Source of the DNA: JACOND01 sp965202795
GTDB lineage: Bacteria > Bdellovibrionota > Bdellovibrionia > Bdellovibrionales > UBA1609
Direction of reading: 5' to 3'
Assembly: GCA_965202795.1 (NCBI GenBank)
Contig: OZ241848.1
Span: forward strand, 1,736,001-1,800,000
Length of the DNA: 64,000 nt
Shown here: piece after piece, positions 8,252-15,937 of the stretch
Layout of the letters: each line of letters starts with the position of its first letter
How positions within the stretch are numbered: the stretch's first letter is position 1
The notes under the pieces: model-generated
Seen by the model: only the letters and a program-made list of their open reading frames with translations
The model's database searches: none
What the model was told of the DNA's origin: nothing
Translations under genes and position numbers: made by a program

Positions 8252-9595
8252 TTATTCAGCCTTGCCGTTTTGAGCGCCCGCTTTCGGCTGGCTTTTCAGC
8301 TTGCCGTTTTTGAACTTGATAATCTCAGTTTCTGGCAGGCCAGTCACTTTAACAATAAATGCAATATCCGCTTTGGCATGGAGCATGTTTAAAATGACCT
8401 CTCGCTCCCTTGCCTGCCGGCCCTCCTGCCGGCCTTTCTGCAGGCCTTTTTGCAGGTTTTTTTTGCCAACCTCTTCCATTGTGTCTATAAACTGCATAAA
8501 GTTTTTCCCTCCTGTGGCTTTTTGATCGATCTCCTTTAAAACCTCCCAGTTAAACCGCCTCGGATGAGCGCTGCAAATGTAATCAACAGCCTTGTTTATT
8601 AAAACCTTCCAGTCCTCAAGGCTTAAAGCGGCCCCCATGCGAAACAGCTTTTTAATAATCCGCTCAGCCCGCTCCCAGTCCCCCTTCAAATCCCATATAT
8701 GTTTCAGGATAAACAATGCCGGATGAGAAGTCAAGCCCCTGGATTTTCCCTCATCTAAATCCCTCAAATTCAGCAGAAAATAGCGAAAGTTCAAAACATG
8801 CCCCTTTATTGCATCCCAAACCTCCGCCGCGGCCCTGGACTGGGCCGGCGAAAGCTGACTCTTAAAATCCCGCAGCAGCGAGCCATGAAAATCCAGGGGC
8901 TGGGTCCACTTTGGCCTTTTTCCGCTGTAGGGCACAATTGGGATGATGGGCATTTTCAAGGCCCGGTAAGCCGGAGTCTGATACTCCAGAAGAATCTGGT
9001 GGATGTCCTTTCCCTGGTGGCTTCGGTGCTCCAAAAGAAACAGCAGGCCCAGCCGTCCGCCGCTGTTTTTAATCTTCACAGAGCAGAGGATGTCGGTCCG
9101 CCTCTCTCTCATTTCCTCGCTTAGAAAGGTTTTCATTTCGACCTCCAGGGAGCTCCAGTCCAGCAGATTGTAGAGTTTTTCAGGGAGCGCAAGCTTAAAG
9201 ATGTTGGGGGTGTATCTTTTTTTGGAAAAAACCTTGCGGAAGTAAGAGTCATGGGCTGAGGGCCCCCCGCGGGCTTGTTTGCCGGGGCGGCCTCGCGGCC
9301 GTTCCCGATCCGCCAGGGAGTGGCGAGCTTGTCCAGAGGATGACTGTTTACTGGGACGGCCTAGCGGCCGTTCCCGATCCTCCGCGGAGCGGCGGGCTTG
9401 TCCAGAGGATGACTGTTTACTGGGACGGCCTTTCGGCCGTTCCCGGTCCTCCGCGGCATGGCGGGCTTGTCCGGAGGGCTGGCTTTTTGCTGTCCCGGCA
9501 TCGCCTGCCCCGCCCCCGCTGTTTTTGCCCCGGCCTCCGCCAGCTTTGCCCCTTGAACTGTCTTTTTTTCCCTTGCCGAAAATGTTTGCTTTCAT
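8252..9595 (-). CDS. Rpn-family recombination-promoting nuclease/putative transposase, copy 1
   Basis: The 447-residue protein has AGGAGG before the ATG. After a basic, glycine-rich start (MKANIFGKGKK) there are three 23-residue repeats (consensus GQARRSAEDRERPLGRPSKQ plus three) encoded by 69-bp repeats built around the dispersed palindrome. The nuclease core follows: HDSYFRKVFSKKRYTP, then RRTDILCSVKI (the Asp strand) and LGLLFLLEHRSHQGKD (Glu-x-Arg in place of the usual Glu-x-Gln/Lys). These mark a PD-(D/E)XK Rpn/Transposase_31 type protein. The C terminus has short K-G-R-Q-x repeats and a helix pair (ADIAFIVKVTGLPETEIIKF). It is almost identical over most of its length to the copy at 40389-41603. 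Rpn proteins cut DNA and promote RecA-independent recombination in E. coli; here they may also be selfish. Confidence 0.8.
   Translation of the reverse strand: MKANIFGKGKKDSSRGKAGGGRGKNSGGGAGDAGTAKSQPSGQARHAAEDRERPKGRPSKQSSSGQARRSAEDRERPLGRPSKQSSSGQARHSLADRERPRGRPGKQARGGPSAHDSYFRKVFSKKRYTPNIFKLALPEKLYNLLDWSSLEVEMKTFLSEEMRERRTDILCSVKIKNSGGRLGLLFLLEHRSHQGKDIHQILLEYQTPAYRALKMPIIPIVPYSGKRPKWTQPLDFHGSLLRDFKSQLSPAQSRAAAEVWDAIKGHVLNFRYFLLNLRDLDEGKSRGLTSHPALFILKHIWDLKGDWERAERIIKKLFRMGAALSLEDWKVLINKAVDYICSAHPRRFNWEVLKEIDQKATGGKNFMQFIDTMEEVGKKNLQKGLQKGRQEGRQAREREVILNMLHAKADIAFIVKVTGLPETEIIKFKNGKLKSQPKAGAQNGKAE
9287..9478. repeat. Three 69-bp palindrome-containing repeats inside Rpn copy 1
   Basis: Units start near 9287, 9355 and 9424, each with a hairpin of the form ggccttt/tcg/ccta-cggcc flanked by gttcccgatcc and cttgtccagag. 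Because 69 is divisible by three the array stays in frame and adds 23 residues per copy. Rpn copies 2 and 3 have a single unit. Confidence 0.75.
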
Positions 9596-9599
9596 GGCT

Positions 9600-10230
9600 G
9601 TCCCTCCTGTTTGGTTTTTGTCCGCTGCCTGCCCGCCGCCGCTAAAGCCTCTGCTTGGAGCTTTCGCGCGCAGACTTTACGAAACACCATGCAAAAACGA
9701 TGTAAAATCTAGGTTTTTTGCAATTTTTTTTAAAAAATCTGAAAAAAACCTCCAAAAAACCTTAAAAAGCGCCTAAAAATCCCGAAAATCCCAAAATCTG
9801 AAAAAAACCTCAAAAAGCGCTCAAATTTTAAGCAAATCTCTAAAAAATCTGTTTAAGCTCAGGCGCAATCAAAAAACATCATGCAAAAAACGATCCATCC
9901 AAAATGCCCTCAAAACCCCGGTTTTGGGGGGTTTTGAGAAAAAAACATTCCATTTTGGCGCAAAAATATTCCATTTTGGAATATTTGCCGCATTGCATCA
10001 GGATTTTTCAGGGGGCAACAGAGTCAGCAGGCTGTTTGCTGGGACGTCCTTTCGGCCGTTCCCGGTCCGCCGCGGAGAGGCGGGCTTGTCCAGAGGGCTG
10101 GTTTTGCGGCTGTTCCCTTCAAGCGGGTTCGGCAGCGGCAAAGCAGCTAGGCAGAGGTTCGGCGCTGGGACCTGTTTAAGCAGCTGGCTCTGAGAGCGCG
10201 CAAATGTCCTTTATATAAGGACAGCCGCAA
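9600..10230. promoter_or_regulatory. Shared upstream region of the Rpn cassettes with operator-like palindromes
   Basis: This upstream flank is repeated, with divergence, before the Rpn genes at 40389 (39770-40388, inverted) and 52867 (52868-53100). It contains runs of T and A next to the gene, then the hairpin CTCAAAACCCC...GGGGTTTTGAG (9907-9936) and a perfect palindrome aatattcca-ttt-tggaatatt (about 9964-9984), also present at about 53042-53062. Such symmetric sites near a start are typical operators, but no regulator is known. A palindromic element lies at about 10040-10070. Confidence 0.5.
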
Positions 10231-10308
10231 GCCCTGCTCCAGGATTTAAAGCCCGCTTTCCTCCGAGCTAAGCCGGGGCTAAAGGCCGGTCTTCATTAGG
10301 CCTGGCCC

Positions 10309-10339
10309 GGCGCAAGCCGCCGATAAGCTTCATTATGTT
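10309..10339 (-). repeat. 31-bp repeat, inverted partner of 7683-7713
   Basis: Exact reverse complement of 7683-7713. Together the two bracket the first Rpn cassette, about 2.6 kb in all. Confidence 0.8.
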
Positions 10340-10617
10340 ACATTTTTTTGCTTTGCCGGCTGCGGGCCGGGCGGGGATTGCCCCCCGATTTGGCTGCGCG
10401 GCGCATGGCTGAAACAGCCATGCAGATGGCGGCAAAAGGCTGTGGCAGTTAACAGAGCCGGCGGCCCATCCCGCCGGCGGATTTTGGCGGGATTCTGGCG
10501 GCCAGGTCCGTTTTCAGCCTGCGCCGCTGTCCCCCGCCGCTTTATTGAGGCTGCCCGGCGGATTGTCTGCCGGGCGATGAAAACAAACCCATCAAAAAAA
10601 CCCATGGAGGGATTTTC

Positions 10618-11265
10618 ATGAAAAAAATCAAAGAGGTTTTTCAAGCTCTTTTCCAGCAAAAAAGAGCGCGGCAGGGGTCGGCTGGATTTTCATTGATCGA
10701 GCTTTTAGTCGTTGTGGCCATTATGGGGATTCTGGCAGCTATAGCCATCCCGCAATTTAATGCCTACAGAGAAGACACAGCAAAAGCAGCCTTACAGGGA
10801 ACACTTGCCGGAGTAAAAAAAGCTTTTACTGCCTGCTCAACACTTAAGGCTTTTACAGGTTGTGATGCCTTAGCTGATCTCAACATTGATTGTCCACAAT
10901 GTATTACAGCTTCTGAAATGAGCTTAGCTCCTAATTATTGTATTCATGCGAAAGCGGAAATAGCCGGGGAAGAATGGTTTGGATGTATTAGCATGGATGT
11001 TTCAGATGGATCAGCCACAGAAACCTACAGCGCGCGGGTTTGTGTGAAGGACCAAAACATAACTTCGGGGACATGCACAGTTGGCGGTTCTCCTGTAAAC
11101 AAAGTAGCGGGGTTTGACAAATGCGATCCGAAAGCCTCCCCACTGACACAGTGCCAAGCTGATGGGGATTGCAGCGGATTGGGAGTGACAGGAACCCCCG
11201 GAAACTATTATTGTCAAACAAGCGGGGACACTGGAAAATGCGGGACAATGGGGACTTGTGGTTAA
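10618..11265 (+). CDS. Type IV prepilin, major-pilin-like
   Basis: The 215-residue protein starts at an ATG preceded by tggaggg. The leader is basic (MKKIKEVFQALFQQKRARQGSAG) and is followed by the class III signal FSLIELLVVVAIMGILAA, with prepilin peptidase cleavage expected between Gly and Phe and Glu at mature position 5. The mature part is about 190 residues and has at least a dozen cysteines, many paired closely (CPQC, CDPKASPLTQC), suggesting a disulfide-stabilised pilus head. It is followed by a strong terminator, so it is probably a single-gene unit. A nearly identical leader context (aacccatggagggatt) precedes the exported gene at 36113. Whether it forms the main pilus or a minor subunit cannot be told. 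Confidence 0.8.
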   Translation: MKKIKEVFQALFQQKRARQGSAGFSLIELLVVVAIMGILAAIAIPQFNAYREDTAKAALQGTLAGVKKAFTACSTLKAFTGCDALADLNIDCPQCITASEMSLAPNYCIHAKAEIAGEEWFGCISMDVSDGSATETYSARVCVKDQNITSGTCTVGGSPVNKVAGFDKCDPKASPLTQCQADGDCSGLGVTGTPGNYYCQTSGDTGKCGTMGTCG

Positions 11266-11288
11266 CCTGACTTAATTAAATAGCTTTC

Positions 11289-11317
11289 AAGCCCCCGGAT
11301 TGTCCGGGGGCTTTTCC
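11289..11317 (+). terminator. Rho-independent terminator after the prepilin gene
   Basis: AAGCCCCCGGA pairs with TCCGGGGGCTT across a three-base loop, followed by TTCC. The right arm and downstream bases (ccgggggcttttcctaa followed by gggggagggagat) are nearly repeated at the ends of the small membrane-protein genes that follow. Confidence 0.8.
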
Positions 11318-11497
11318 TAAGGGGGAGGGAGATGTGTTGTTGCGCATAAATTGGGCTTGCTTCCCAAGGAAAAATGTGGTTTTTTTATGAAATTTCAGGA
11401 TTTTTTCAGAGGTTAATTTTGTAAACTATTTTACAGCATTTTTATATGCAGCGGCGCCAAAAATGTCATAAAATCCAGAGATTAAAGGGGGGCAAAC

Positions 11498-11836
11498 ATG
11501 TCTTCAGAGCGCAAGCTTATTATAGGGGCTTTTGCCCTTCTTTATGTTTTTGTGGCTGCCACATGGGCCGGCTGGAAAGTGTTTTATAAGTTTCATGACT
11601 GCCAGGATCAGGCGCGGGATATTGCCAGGACATCGGACGATCAGACCGATCTTGTTTTCTCTGTCTGGATTTTCGGGGACAGCATGCCGGCCAACAAGAA
11701 GGCAGCGGTAAAGTTTTATCTTGGAAAAGGCGAGCCGCGCTGGCAAAAGGCCATCGAGCGCTGTGCGGAAAACTGCCGGCCCCGGGCGGCAAAGGACCGG
11801 CTGGCTTTTATGCTCATGGCCGGGGGCTTTTCCTAA
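11498..11836 (+). CDS. Small membrane protein, tandem copy 1
   Basis: A 112-residue protein preceded by aaagggggg. It begins SERKLIIGAFALLYVFVAAT, a short basic start and one membrane helix, then KFHDCQDQARDIARTSDD and a polar domain with SVWIFGDSMPANKKAA and GEPRWQKAIERCAENC. It ends abruptly with LAFMLMAGGFS. It is the first of four head-to-tail paralogues. I do not recognise the family. The invariant Cys just outside the membrane helix and a second Cys near the end may be functional. The final MAGGFS is encoded by DNA resembling the pilin terminator, so the natural C terminus appears lost (compare copy 4). Confidence 0.7.
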   Translation: MSSERKLIIGAFALLYVFVAATWAGWKVFYKFHDCQDQARDIARTSDDQTDLVFSVWIFGDSMPANKKAAVKFYLGKGEPRWQKAIERCAENCRPRAAKDRLAFMLMAGGFS

Positions 11837-11849
11837 AGAGGGGGGAGAT

Positions 11850-12284
11850 ATGAAAAAGATTTTAACTGAATTAGCGGCTGAGGCGGCAGCCAAGGGGGCT
11901 GAAAAGGCGTATGACCATTTTGCCAAAAAGAAAAAACAAAAAATTATGACTTCAGAGCGCCAGCTGATTTTCGGGACTATCGGCCTTCTCTATGCTTTTG
12001 TGGCCTTTACATGGCTTGGCTGGAAAGTGTTTTATAAGTTTCATGACTGCCAGGATCAGGCGCGGGATATTGAAAGGTCTGCGGACGACACAAGTAATCT
12101 GATTTTTTCTGTCTGGATTTTCGGGGGCAGCATGCCGGCCAATAAGAAGGCCGCGGCAAAGTTTTACCTCGGAAAGGCCGAGCCGCGCTGGCAAAAAGCC
12201 ATCGAGCGCTATGCGGAAAACTGCTGGGACCGCGCGGCGCAAACCCGGCTTGCTTTTATGCTCATGGCCGGGGGCTTTTCCTAA
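11850..12284 (+). CDS. Small membrane protein, tandem copy 2
   Basis: The 144-residue protein starts at ATG 11850 after gaggggggagat, 13 bases past copy 1. It has an extra N-terminal segment not found in copy 1: MKKILTELAAEAAAKGAEKA followed by YDHFAKKKKQK, an amphipathic alanine-rich helix. Then comes the shared core, TSERQLIFGTIGLLYAF with the membrane helix, KFHDCQDQARDIERSADD and GGSMPANKKAAAKFYLG. It ends in the same truncated MAGGFS. Three of four copies share this ending, so the truncation spread by tandem duplication. Confidence 0.7.
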   Translation: MKKILTELAAEAAAKGAEKAYDHFAKKKKQKIMTSERQLIFGTIGLLYAFVAFTWLGWKVFYKFHDCQDQARDIERSADDTSNLIFSVWIFGGSMPANKKAAAKFYLGKAEPRWQKAIERYAENCWDRAAQTRLAFMLMAGGFS

Positions 12285-12297
12285 AGAGGGGGGAGAT

Positions 12298-12732
12298 ATG
12301 AAAAAGATTTTAACTGAATTAGCGGCTGAGGCGGCAGCCAAGGGGGCTGAAAAGGCGTATGACCATTTTGCCAAAAAGAAAAAACAAAAAATTATGACTT
12401 CAGAGCGCAAGCTGATTTTTGGGACTATCGGCCTTCTTTATGTTTTTGTGGCTGCCACATGGGCCGGCTGGAAAGCGCTTTATAAGTTTCATGACTGCCA
12501 GGATCAGGCGCGGGATATTGAAAGGTCTGCGGACGACACAAGCAATCTGATTTTTTCTGTCTGGATTTTCGGGGGCAGCATGCCGGCCAATAAGAAGGCC
12601 GCGGCAAAGTTTTACCTCGGAAAGGCCGAGCCGCGCTGGCAAAAAGCCATCGAGCGCTATGCGGAAAACTGCCGGGACCGCGCGGCGCAAACCCGGCTTG
12701 CTTTTATGCTCATGGCCGGGGGCTTTTCCTAA
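12298..12732 (+). CDS. Small membrane protein, tandem copy 3
   Basis: The 144-residue protein is nearly identical to copy 2 at both DNA and protein level, including the alanine-rich N-terminal helix, spacing from the previous gene and the MAGGFS end. Differences cluster in the membrane helix (GLLYVFVAATWAGWKALYKF), where it matches copies 1 and 4 instead. This mosaic suggests recent duplication plus gene conversion. Confidence 0.7.
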   Translation: MKKILTELAAEAAAKGAEKAYDHFAKKKKQKIMTSERKLIFGTIGLLYVFVAATWAGWKALYKFHDCQDQARDIERSADDTSNLIFSVWIFGGSMPANKKAAAKFYLGKAEPRWQKAIERYAENCRDRAAQTRLAFMLMAGGFS

Positions 12733-12741
12733 GGGGAAAAT

Positions 12742-13224
12742 GTGAAAAGAAAAGGAAAACTGCTTATCAAAGGCTCCCTCTCTAAAGTGGGAACCATGAC
12801 ATCCGAGCGCAAGCTTATTATAGGGGCTTTTGCCCTTCTTTATGTTTTTGTGGCTGCCACATGGGCCGGCTGGAAAGCGCTTTATAAGTTTCATGACTGC
12901 CAGGATCAGGCGCGGGATATTGAAAGGTCTGCGGACGACACAAGCAATCTGATTTTTTCTGTCTGGATTTTCGGGGATAACATGCCGGCCAATAAGAAGG
13001 CCGCGGCAAAGTTTTACCTCGGAAAGGCCGAGCCGCGCTGGCAAAAGGCGATCGAGCGCTACGCGGAAAACTGCCGGGACCGGGCGGCAAAGGATCGGCT
13101 TGTCTTTATGCTGAAGGGCTTTGAGCTTTACCTGATCACTAAGCAGAATATTTACAAGGGCACAGAGGCCGCCGGCCTGGACTGGATCCGCAAAACCATG
13201 CCCATAGACGCCCTCCTTGAATAG
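12742..13224 (+). CDS. Small membrane protein, tandem copy 4, full-length
   Basis: The 160-residue protein uses a GTG start at 12742 after aaggggaaaa. The N terminus differs from the others (MKRKGKLLIKGSLSKVG), then the shared TSERKLIIGAFALLYVF core follows. It alone has a complete C terminus: where other copies read LAFMLMAGGFS, this one reads LVFMLKGFELYLITKQN, then GTEAAGLDWIRKTMPID. It is therefore the best representative of the ancestral protein. Function unknown; predicted single-pass inner-membrane protein. Confidence 0.7.
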   Translation: MKRKGKLLIKGSLSKVGTMTSERKLIIGAFALLYVFVAATWAGWKALYKFHDCQDQARDIERSADDTSNLIFSVWIFGDNMPANKKAAAKFYLGKAEPRWQKAIERYAENCRDRAAKDRLVFMLKGFELYLITKQNIYKGTEAAGLDWIRKTMPIDALLE

Positions 13225-13260
13225 GGCGGCATTTTAACCCACACAAAGGAGGCAGCCATG

Positions 13261-14283
13261 TCAGCCGGCTTTTTTTAGTTTGCCAGGCTTCAAAGATGGC
13301 CTTGGTTCAGGCTTCATCGATTCAAGCCGCAGCCGCGCCACAGGCAGGGTCAGGCAAAAAACCGCTCCGCGGCCCTCTCTTTTTTTGGCGGGTTTGCCGC
13401 CTTTTTTTCCGCCTTTCGCCCCGGCTTTTTTATCGGCAGGCGGGCTGGTCCAAAGCCGCCCGCCATGCGCCTCCGCTATGCCGCGCGCGATGCTCAGCCC
13501 CAGGCCATGGCTTTTTAAAGACCCGGCGGGCGGGAAGCTTTCCGGCGCGCTGCCAAAGCTGTTGCTGGCCGGCGGGCCAGCTTTAAACAAGCTGTTTAGG
13601 GCCTCTGGGGAAAGCCCGCTGCCCTCGTCCGCCACAGAGCAGCTCAGCCCCTCATGAAACGAAAAACCCCAGTCAATAAAAAGGCCGCCGCATGCCGGAG
13701 AGGCTTTAATGGCGTTGGAAAGCAAATTGCCAAGCGCCTGGGCAAGCCAGACTGGATCTCCAAAAACCTCCAAAAAGCCTTCTGAGAGCTGGCTTTTGCC
13801 CGCGGTCCAGGCCTCTGATTCGCCCGCTCTGCCGCTGCCTGGCGCGCCGCTTTTGTGATGAGGCCAGGCGCCTCCATTAATTTGAAAAAACAGAGATTTT
13901 TCCTCTGCCGCCGGCTTCGCGGCGGAAAGAGCCTGGGAAACAGCCTCTGTCCAGGGAGTCCATAAAAACCTCAGCAGCTCCGGTCTTTTCCCGGCCTGTT
14001 CACCGGGCCGGCCCTGCGGCCGCTCCTGTTTGTTTTGGATCTGCCCGGCCTGAGCCTGCCCGGCCTGAGCCTGCCCGTCTTTGAGCAGCCTCTGATCCAA
14101 GTGCCCGCAGACCAGCTCAATCATCCGCTCTGTTTCCTCTTTCATCAGGCGGACAATGCGATGATGGTCATCTTTTGGCCGGCCCTGAATCAGCTCCAGC
14201 CCCATCCGCAAAGAGCTTAAAGGGGTTTTCAGCTCATGGCTGAACAGGCTGACAGGATCAATTTCCCACTCTTTGATCTTCAT
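13261..14283 (-). CDS. Orphan soluble sensor histidine kinase
   Basis: The 340-residue protein has gggagg six bases before the ATG. It starts almost directly with the H-box (LFSHELKTPLSSLRMGLEL, His16) and has no sensor or membrane segment. The ATP-binding part shows an N-box (GNLLSNAIKASP), G1 (VADEGSGLSP) and G2 (SHGLGLSIARGIAEAHGG). Between the dimerisation helices and the ATPase domain is a low-complexity linker (repeated GQAQA, then ERPQGRPGEQ) that contains a copy of the dispersed palindrome (about 14003-14033), apparently inserted in frame. A second low-complexity insert (KKAGAKGGKKGGK) lies before the last strand. No response regulator gene is adjacent. It must receive its signal through another protein. 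Confidence 0.8.
   Translation of the reverse strand: MKIKEWEIDPVSLFSHELKTPLSSLRMGLELIQGRPKDDHHRIVRLMKEETERMIELVCGHLDQRLLKDGQAQAGQAQAGQIQNKQERPQGRPGEQAGKRPELLRFLWTPWTEAVSQALSAAKPAAEEKSLFFQINGGAWPHHKSGAPGSGRAGESEAWTAGKSQLSEGFLEVFGDPVWLAQALGNLLSNAIKASPACGGLFIDWGFSFHEGLSCSVADEGSGLSPEALNSLFKAGPPASNSFGSAPESFPPAGSLKSHGLGLSIARGIAEAHGGRLWTSPPADKKAGAKGGKKGGKPAKKREGRGAVFCLTLPVARLRLESMKPEPRPSLKPGKLKKAG
14003..14033. repeat. Palindromic element inside the histidine kinase gene
   Basis: The core gggccggccctgcggccgct is of the same type as the intergenic palindromes and the hairpins in Rpn genes. It encodes ERPQGRPGE on the minus strand, very like the RERPRGRPG of the Rpn repeats. Confidence 0.65.
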
Positions 14284-14334
14284 TTTTCCTCCCTTTAGGC
14301 TGCCGGCATAAATGGCCAGCCTATTGGCGGCTCT

Positions 14335-14568
14335 CTAAACGGCCGGCGCCTGGCTTTCGCGCGGAAACATCCAAAACCTGCCGGCATGCGCAAAGCTCAG
14401 GCAGCTCCCGCCGGCCTCCTCTCCCTGCTGGCCTTTATCGGAAAAAGCGCGAAAAAAATAAAGGGAAAGATATCCCTTGCGGTTTTTGCCGTTTTGGCGC
14501 ATATTTAATTGTCCGCTTAATTTTATAAGCCCCTGATCTTGCGGCAATTTTATATGCGGCAGCGCAGT
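14335..14568 (-). CDS. Short hypothetical protein
   Basis: A frame running from a stop near 14574 reads LPHIKLPQDQGLIKLSGQLN, then GYLSLYFFRAFSDKG, and ends PRESQAPAV. There is no ATG before LNMRQNG; a TTG at 14547 or an internal ATG would be the start. The alternating hydrophobic pattern looks protein-like and the amino-acid make-up matches neighbours, but no ribosome-binding site or known domain is seen. It may be the surviving end of a decayed gene. Confidence 0.3.
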   Translation of the reverse strand, partial: TALPHIKLPQDQGLIKLSGQLNMRQNGKNRKGYLSLYFFRAFSDKGQQGEEAGGSCLSFAHAGRFWMFPRESQAPAV

Positions 14569-14701
14569 TTTTTAAGAGGCATTATATTGTGTGGCGGGCT
14601 GGCTTTTCAGCCCTTTGCGCCAGAGCTTTTTCAGGGATAAGCCGCTGGAAATTTTCTGAAAGCCAAAGCCGCCGCCAGCCAAAAAACCAAAGGGAAGAGC
14701 C

Positions 14702-15868
14702 ATGGCCTCCAGCCAGATCCAGAAAAAACTAGCCTTGCCGCGGCGGCCAAAGCCCCGGCCAAAGCCTTGCCCAAAGCCGCAGCCAAAGCTCCGCTCAAAA
14801 ACAGCTGAAAAGCAAAAACCGGCTCAGAAGGCAAATCAGAAGGCAAAAAAGCCTCTGAAAACCCCCCCCGGAAAGGGCCTTCCCGCGCTCCCGCGGATCG
14901 CCCCCGGCGCCAGAGCTTTGCCCTCTAAAAAGGGCCGTCCGATAAAATCCCTCTCAGCCCCCATAGAGATCATGCCGGCGAAAATCAGCCAGCCCTCCGC
15001 CCCCGCTCCTGCCAAAGCCGCTTCCGCGCAGCCGGAGGAGGCGCAAACCGCCCTGCAGTCTTATCTTTCCCAGCTGTCCCGGATCCCGCTTTTGAGCCGC
15101 GGGGAGGAGTTCCGCCTCGCCAGCCATTATTACAAAACCGGAGACCCGGAGGCCGCCCGCGCCCTGATCGAGGCCAATCTGCGCTTTGTGATCAAAGTCG
15201 CCGCTGAATACAGCCGCTTCCGCGCCAAAATCATGGATCTTATCCAAGAGGGAAATGTAGGCCTGGTCCGGGCGGTCCATGAGTTTAACCCCTACAAGGG
15301 CGCGCGGCTGATCACTTATGCGGTTTGGTGGATCCGCGGCTATATACAGGAATATCTTTTAAGAAGGCATTCCATTGTCCGCATCGGAACCAGCAAAAAA
15401 CAGCAAAGGCTGTTTTACCTTCTTCAAAGGGAAAAGCAAAAGCTGGAGGAAATGTCGGCGGCAAAGCTTCTCCCCAATCTGGCCAAAGAATCCAGGGCCA
15501 GCGAAAAAGAGGCCGAGCGGATGAGCCGCATGGTTTTGCAGAGGGATTTAAGCCTGGACCAGCCCCTTCAAAAAGGGGGCGGCAAAACATTCCTGGACCT
15601 TCAGGCGGATGACTCTATGCCTGTGGATGAGGCCCTTGGCCTCAAAGGCCAGGAAGCTCTTTTAAGGAGAGAGCTGAACAAGCTGGCCCCCGCCCTGAGC
15701 GAAAAAGAGCGGGCCATTATCGAAACCCGCTGGCTGAAAACCCCTCCGGCCACCCTTCGGGAGCTGGCCGGGCGATTTCAGGTCTCGCGCGAGGCCATCC
15801 GCCAAAACGAGGAGCGGCTTTTAAAAAAACTGCGGGAAAAGCTCGCGCCTGTTTTGCGGCCCTTTTAA
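14702..15868 (+). CDS. rpoH: Alternative sigma-70 family factor, RpoH (heat-shock) type
   Basis: The 388-residue protein starts at an ATG after gggaagagcc. Residues 1-110 are an unusual Lys/Pro/Ala-rich extension. The sigma core follows: region 1.2/2.1 (LQSYLSQLSRIPLLSRGEEF), 2.1-2.2 (LRFVIKVAAEYSRF, DLIQEGNVGLVRAVHEFNP), 2.3-2.4 (YAVWWIRGYIQEYLLRRHSIV) and the QQRLFYLLQREKQKL stretch resembling the RpoH box. Region 4.2 has the helix-turn-helix TLRELAGRFQVSREAIRQNEERLL, with Asn where Ile or Val is usual in R-Q-I-E. The core is the normal RpoH size; the extension adds about 100 residues. RpoH directs RNA polymerase to chaperone promoters (established for the family). Its own regulation is not visible. 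Confidence 0.8.
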   Translation: MASSQIQKKLALPRRPKPRPKPCPKPQPKLRSKTAEKQKPAQKANQKAKKPLKTPPGKGLPALPRIAPGARALPSKKGRPIKSLSAPIEIMPAKISQPSAPAPAKAASAQPEEAQTALQSYLSQLSRIPLLSRGEEFRLASHYYKTGDPEAARALIEANLRFVIKVAAEYSRFRAKIMDLIQEGNVGLVRAVHEFNPYKGARLITYAVWWIRGYIQEYLLRRHSIVRIGTSKKQQRLFYLLQREKQKLEEMSAAKLLPNLAKESRASEKEAERMSRMVLQRDLSLDQPLQKGGGKTFLDLQADDSMPVDEALGLKGQEALLRRELNKLAPALSEKERAIIETRWLKTPPATLRELAGRFQVSREAIRQNEERLLKKLREKLAPVLRPF

Positions 15869-15937
15869 AGGGCCGGCCTTAAAGGGCCGCCGGGGCCGGC
15901 GCCTTGGGGAAAGGGGATGGCTCAGGCTGACTGGCCT

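Noticed and set aside
9279..9776. Plus-strand frame antisense to Rpn copy 1
   Set aside because: It is a shadow of the palindromic repeats and the Rpn gene; the Rpn strand has the ribosome-binding site and nuclease motifs.
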